Source: Agromyces protaetiae (GTDB lineage Bacteria > Actinomycetota > Actinomycetes > Actinomycetales > Microbacteriaceae). From it: a stretch of DNA of 64,000 nt. Under the pieces are notes generated by a model, which saw nothing but the letters and a program-made list of their open reading frames with translations, did not search any database and was not told where the DNA came from. This document shows positions 61,782-64,000 of the stretch, in pieces. Where the stretch lies: NCBI RefSeq assembly GCF_004135405.1, contig NZ_CP035491.1:1860001-1924000 (forward strand), written 5' to 3'. Within the stretch, counting starts at the first letter, position 1. Each line of letters opens with the position of its first letter. The position numbers and the translations under genes are program-made.

Positions 61782-62414
61782 ATGGACGAAGACAACAAGG
61801 TCGAAGCCGTCGTTCGCACGGCGTTCGGCAAGGGCGCCGCCCGCAAGATCCGCGCCGTCGGCAACGTGCCCGCCGTGCTCTACGGCCACGGCACCGACCC
61901 CAAGCACCTGACGCTTCCGGCGCACCAGGTCGGCCTGCTCATCCGCAAGGCGAACGCCGTGCTCGACCTCCAGATCGAGGGCAAGAGCCAGCTCGCGCTC
62001 GTCAAGGACGTCCAGAAGGACCCCGTGCACCAGATCATCGAGCACCTCGACCTCATCGTCGTCAAGCGCGGCGAGAAGGTCCAGGTCGAGGTTCCCGTGC
62101 ACACCGAGGGCGAGTCGTTCGCCGGCACGATCGCCGACCTCGACAGCTACACGGTGCTCCTCGAGGTCGAGGCGACCCACATCCCCGAGCGCATCGTCGT
62201 CTCGGTCGAGGGCCTCGAAGAGGGCACGCAGATCCACGCGAAGGACCTCGAGCTCCCCAAGGGCGCGACCCTCGTGAGCGACGCCGAGACCCTCATCGTC
62301 AACGTCCACACCCCGCAGAAGGCGGACCTGGGCGAAGAGACCGCCGAGGCCGAGGGCGAGGCCGCAGCGGCCGAGGCTCCCGCCGCCGAGGCCGAGGCCG
62401 AGTCGGCCGAGTAA
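61782..62414 (+). CDS. rplY: 50S ribosomal protein bL25 (Ctc type)
   Basis: This 210-aa protein has the 5S-rRNA-binding L25 domain (VEAVVRTAFGKGAARKIRAV, VPAVLYGHGTDPKHLTLPAH) and the C-terminal TL5/Ctc beta domain (VQVEVPVHTEGESFAGTIAD, EVEATHIPERIVVSVEGLEE). It ends in a ~30-residue Ala/Glu tail (EAAAAEAPAAEAEAESAE), usual in actinobacteria. ATG 61782 follows CAGGAGGTCC. A strong terminator lies 36 bp after the stop; it is monocistronic. Its usual neighbour pth is not in the window. Confidence 0.97.
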   Translation: MDEDNKVEAVVRTAFGKGAARKIRAVGNVPAVLYGHGTDPKHLTLPAHQVGLLIRKANAVLDLQIEGKSQLALVKDVQKDPVHQIIEHLDLIVVKRGEKVQVEVPVHTEGESFAGTIADLDSYTVLLEVEATHIPERIVVSVEGLEEGTQIHAKDLELPKGATLVSDAETLIVNVHTPQKADLGEETAEAEGEAAAAEAPAAEAEAESAE

Positions 62415-62449
62415 TCTCGCCGATCCTCCCGCGCGGTTCGTCCGCGCGA

Positions 62450-62491
62450 ACGAAGGGGCCCGTCACCTGCGAAGGTGGCGGGCCCCTTCGT
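62450..62491 (+). terminator. Terminator of rplY
   Basis: ACGAAGGGGCCCGTCACC (62450-62467), loop TGCGAA and GGTGGCGGGCCCCTTCGT (62474-62491) form an 18-bp stem with a single T-G wobble, followed by GTTGTG. Confidence 0.92.
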
Positions 62492-62537
62492 GTTGTGCGG
62501 GCGAAACCGTGCGGTTGCATCCGCCCCACCAGGGTGA

Positions 62538-62609
62538 TTGCCGGACATTCGTCGGTTCGTCGGACGTGGGCGCGCTCTCTCGTCCGACAAACCGACGAAT
62601 GTCCGACAA
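62538..62609. repeat. Long inverted repeat (28-bp arms) between rplY and tetR
   Basis: Left arm 62538-62565 and right arm 62582-62609 match at 26 of 28 positions, with a 16-nt loop. Each arm carries CCGGACATTCGTCGG or its variant and a second CGGAC. The hairpin lies beyond the rplY terminator, 50 bp before the end of the convergent TetR gene. It could be a second terminator, a REP-like palindrome or a small RNA; no coding sequence is seen. Confidence 0.85.
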
Positions 62610-62658
62610 ACCGAGGCCTGGGAGGGTGCGCAGAGCAGAGCAGGGCAGCGTGGATGTC

Positions 62659-63384
62659 TCAGCCGAAGAGCGCTCGGGCCGCGTCGCGGTCGGCGGCGCG
62701 CGCGATGCCCGCGAGCGAGTCGATGAGGATGCGCACGAGCTCGTCGGACGGGATGTCGCTGCCGAGCGCCGCGTCGACGAGCAGTTGCTCGGTGTACGCG
62801 ATCCACGCGCGGAGCGCGAGGCGCAGCGGCTCGGACACCACGATGCGCCGCTCGACGAAGAGGGCGACCACGCGCTCGGTCTGCTGTGCCCGGGCCTCTT
62901 CGACGACCTCGCGCACTTGGGGGTCGCCGCTCGCGGCTCCGCGCACGAGCGAGTAGAAGGTGCCGCGGTGCTCGCGCACGAACCCGACCGTGCGGGTGAG
63001 CGTGTCGGCGAGGCGATCGGTCGGGGCGAGCTCGGTGTTCGGCTCGGTGGCGTGGAGCATGCTGTCGCGTGCGACCGCGACGACCTCCCGGTCGAACCCC
63101 TGCTTCGAGCCGAAGTAATGGAAGAACAGCGGGCGTGAGACGCCGGCGCGGCGTGCGAGCTCGCCGATGCTGAGCCCCTCGAGGGGAGCTTCGGCGAGGG
63201 CCGCGACGCCGAGCGCCACGAGTTGTGCACGGCGCTCCTCGGGGGAGAGGCGTGCGCGTCGGCCTGTGTTTTCCGGGGCGTCGTTGTCGGGGGCGTCGTT
63301 GTCGGGCGCGTCGCCCGTCTCGGGGGCGGTGCCCGCGGCCTCGGCCTCGGCGTCGGCGTCGGGCTCGGCTGGGCGGGGCGGCAT
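62659..63384 (-). CDS. TetR/AcrR family regulator
   Basis: This 241-aa regulator has an acidic low-complexity N-terminus (about 45 residues, DAPDN repeats encoded by 15-bp units at 63277-63306), then the HTH LVALGVAALAEAPLEGLSIG, ELARRAGVSRPLFFHYFGSK and QGFDREVVAVARD. ATG 63384 is the likely start. It is divergent from the DUF6230 gene, whose promoter carries an ACAGCG-N5-CGCTGT dyad, so it probably controls that gene. Confidence 0.92.
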   Translation of the reverse strand: MPPRPAEPDADAEAEAAGTAPETGDAPDNDAPDNDAPENTGRRARLSPEERRAQLVALGVAALAEAPLEGLSIGELARRAGVSRPLFFHYFGSKQGFDREVVAVARDSMLHATEPNTELAPTDRLADTLTRTVGFVREHRGTFYSLVRGAASGDPQVREVVEEARAQQTERVVALFVERRIVVSEPLRLALRAWIAYTEQLLVDAALGSDIPSDELVRILIDSLAGIARAADRDAARALFG

Positions 63385-63445
63385 GGCTCCAGCGTAGCGG
63401 CGCCTTCGTGCGGCGTCGGCTCGAAACATCCGACGGAACCTCCTA

Positions 63446-63475
63446 TTGACGGCCAGACAACAGCGACGTACGCTG
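63446..63475 (+). promoter_or_regulatory. Promoter with dyad operator before DUF6230 gene
   Basis: TTGACG (63446-63451), 17-bp spacer, TACGCT (63469-63474). The dyad ACAGCG-ACGTA-CGCTGT (63459-63475) overlaps the spacer and -10, well placed for repression by the divergent TetR. The 5' UTR would be about 85 nt. Confidence 0.72.
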
Positions 63476-63567
63476 TCGGCGAATGTCCCCCGTATGGGGG
63501 CCTCGATTCGGCGGATTCCCGCTCGGACCGCACCCTACCTGCTTCATCCGTGTCAAGGAGGATCCAT

Positions 63568-64000
63568 ATGAAGCTGACGTCCCTCACCCGCTCGCGCACC
63601 GGTCGCGTCGCTCTCGCCGCCATCCCCGTCGGCATCGTCTCGAGCCTGCTCATGGCGGGCGTCGCCAACGGAGCCGTCCCCGTCGCCTTCGCGGTCTCGG
63701 GCAGCCCGTTCAAAATCGCCGCCAGCCGGCTCGAAGGCACGGGCTTCTCGCAGTACGGGGGCGTCGCGACCTCGCCCGACGGCAAGACCGTGCACCCCGT
63801 CGCGATCTCCAACATCAAGCAGGCCTCGCTCGCCGACCTCTGCCAGTCGGTCGTCACCGACACCCCGCTCGGCAAGGTCGGCCTCCTCATCCACGCGGGC
63901 GGCGGCGGCAACCCCGCGACCGCGAGCGACCTCCAGATCGGCCTCACCGATCTGCAGGGCGACGCGAGCTTCGGCAACATCCGCATCGGCATCGACGCCT
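63568..64000 (+). CDS. DUF6230 family secreted/membrane protein, 3' truncated by window end
   Basis: The visible 144 residues start MKLTSLTRSRTGRVALAAIP, with an uncleaved-type signal or anchor (VGIVSSLLMAGVANGAVPVA). They continue FAVSGSPFKIAASRLEGTGF, VHPVAISNIKQASLADLCQS and VGLLIHAGGGGNPATASDLQ. This is the DUF6230 pattern known from streptomycetes, where it is paired with DUF6114. AAGGAGG lies 5 nt before ATG 63568. The gene runs off the window; a DUF6114 gene would be expected next. Function is unknown. Confidence 0.88.
   Translation, partial: MKLTSLTRSRTGRVALAAIPVGIVSSLLMAGVANGAVPVAFAVSGSPFKIAASRLEGTGFSQYGGVATSPDGKTVHPVAISNIKQASLADLCQSVVTDTPLGKVGLLIHAGGGGNPATASDLQIGLTDLQGDASFGNIRIGIDA

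Overview
The window is one contiguous stretch of high-GC actinobacterial chromosome, most likely from a member of Microbacteriaceae (Agromyces/Microbacterium-like). The basis is very strong GC3 bias, many GTG starts, 4-nt ATGA/GTGA gene overlaps, a tRNA-Gln - glmU - prs block, bL25 with an acidic tail, and a DUF6230 protein. The genus is inference; no rRNA is present. I see no CRISPR array, insertion sequence, integrase or origin.

Layout. 0-11.2 kb is mostly housekeeping: a frameshifted PPOX protein, a TetR/SDR divergent pair with two palindromic operators, a MarR regulator, tRNA-Gln(TTG) abutting glmU, prs (frameshifted in this sequence), an acyl-CoA ligase, a small HTH protein, a DUF202 membrane operon and gnd. 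11.3-20.0 kb is a single operon: sugar-binding lipoprotein, two permeases (no ATPase), PfkB kinase, YihT-like class I aldolase, DeoR regulator, D-malate/tartrate-type dehydrogenase and aldehyde dehydrogenase. It resembles a sulfo-EMP (sulfoquinovose) module without the isomerase and glycosidase.

20.0-36.6 kb differs in codon use (more CGA, TTG and GGT) and looks acquired. Five transcription units there (an SDR; a small exporter, ABC transporter and DUF1345 protein; an esterase; a hydrolase and MerR gene; GPP34, a hydrolase and DUF4260) each start with a near-identical promoter having TTGACC/TTGACT, a 19-bp spacer containing a dyad, and a TNNNNT -10. This is the MerR-type architecture, and two paralogous MerR genes lie inside the same region. 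A LuxR (LAL) regulator and a TetR/SDR/MFS group with its own palindromic operators are interleaved.

36.6-51.5 kb is a dense carbohydrate or acid-sugar catabolic region. It holds three xylose-isomerase-like TIM barrels, three Gfo/Idh/MocA oxidoreductases, a zinc alcohol dehydrogenase, an SDR, an SMP-30 lactonase, an HpcH/HpaI aldolase, an HxlA/UlaD-like decarboxylase, a DUF1537 kinase, an Asp/Glu racemase-like protein and an enolase-superfamily dehydratase. An MFS exporter (51.6-53.0 kb) follows. 53.0-61.6 kb is a hexuronate module: uxaC and LacI diverging from a TIM barrel, Gfo/Idh, TIM barrel, fructuronate-reductase-like protein, mannonate dehydratase and gluconokinase. The window closes with rplY, a long hairpin, a TetR gene and a truncated DUF6230 gene.

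Two sequence-level patterns cross the window. (1) Six genes carry seven apparent single-base deletions, mostly in C/G runs, including prs, which is normally essential; this suggests consensus errors rather than decay. (2) GGATGTCTC-like words are conspicuously frequent, including in tandem in intergenic DNA, and several unrelated proteins have 15-21 bp tandem repeats at their gene ends.
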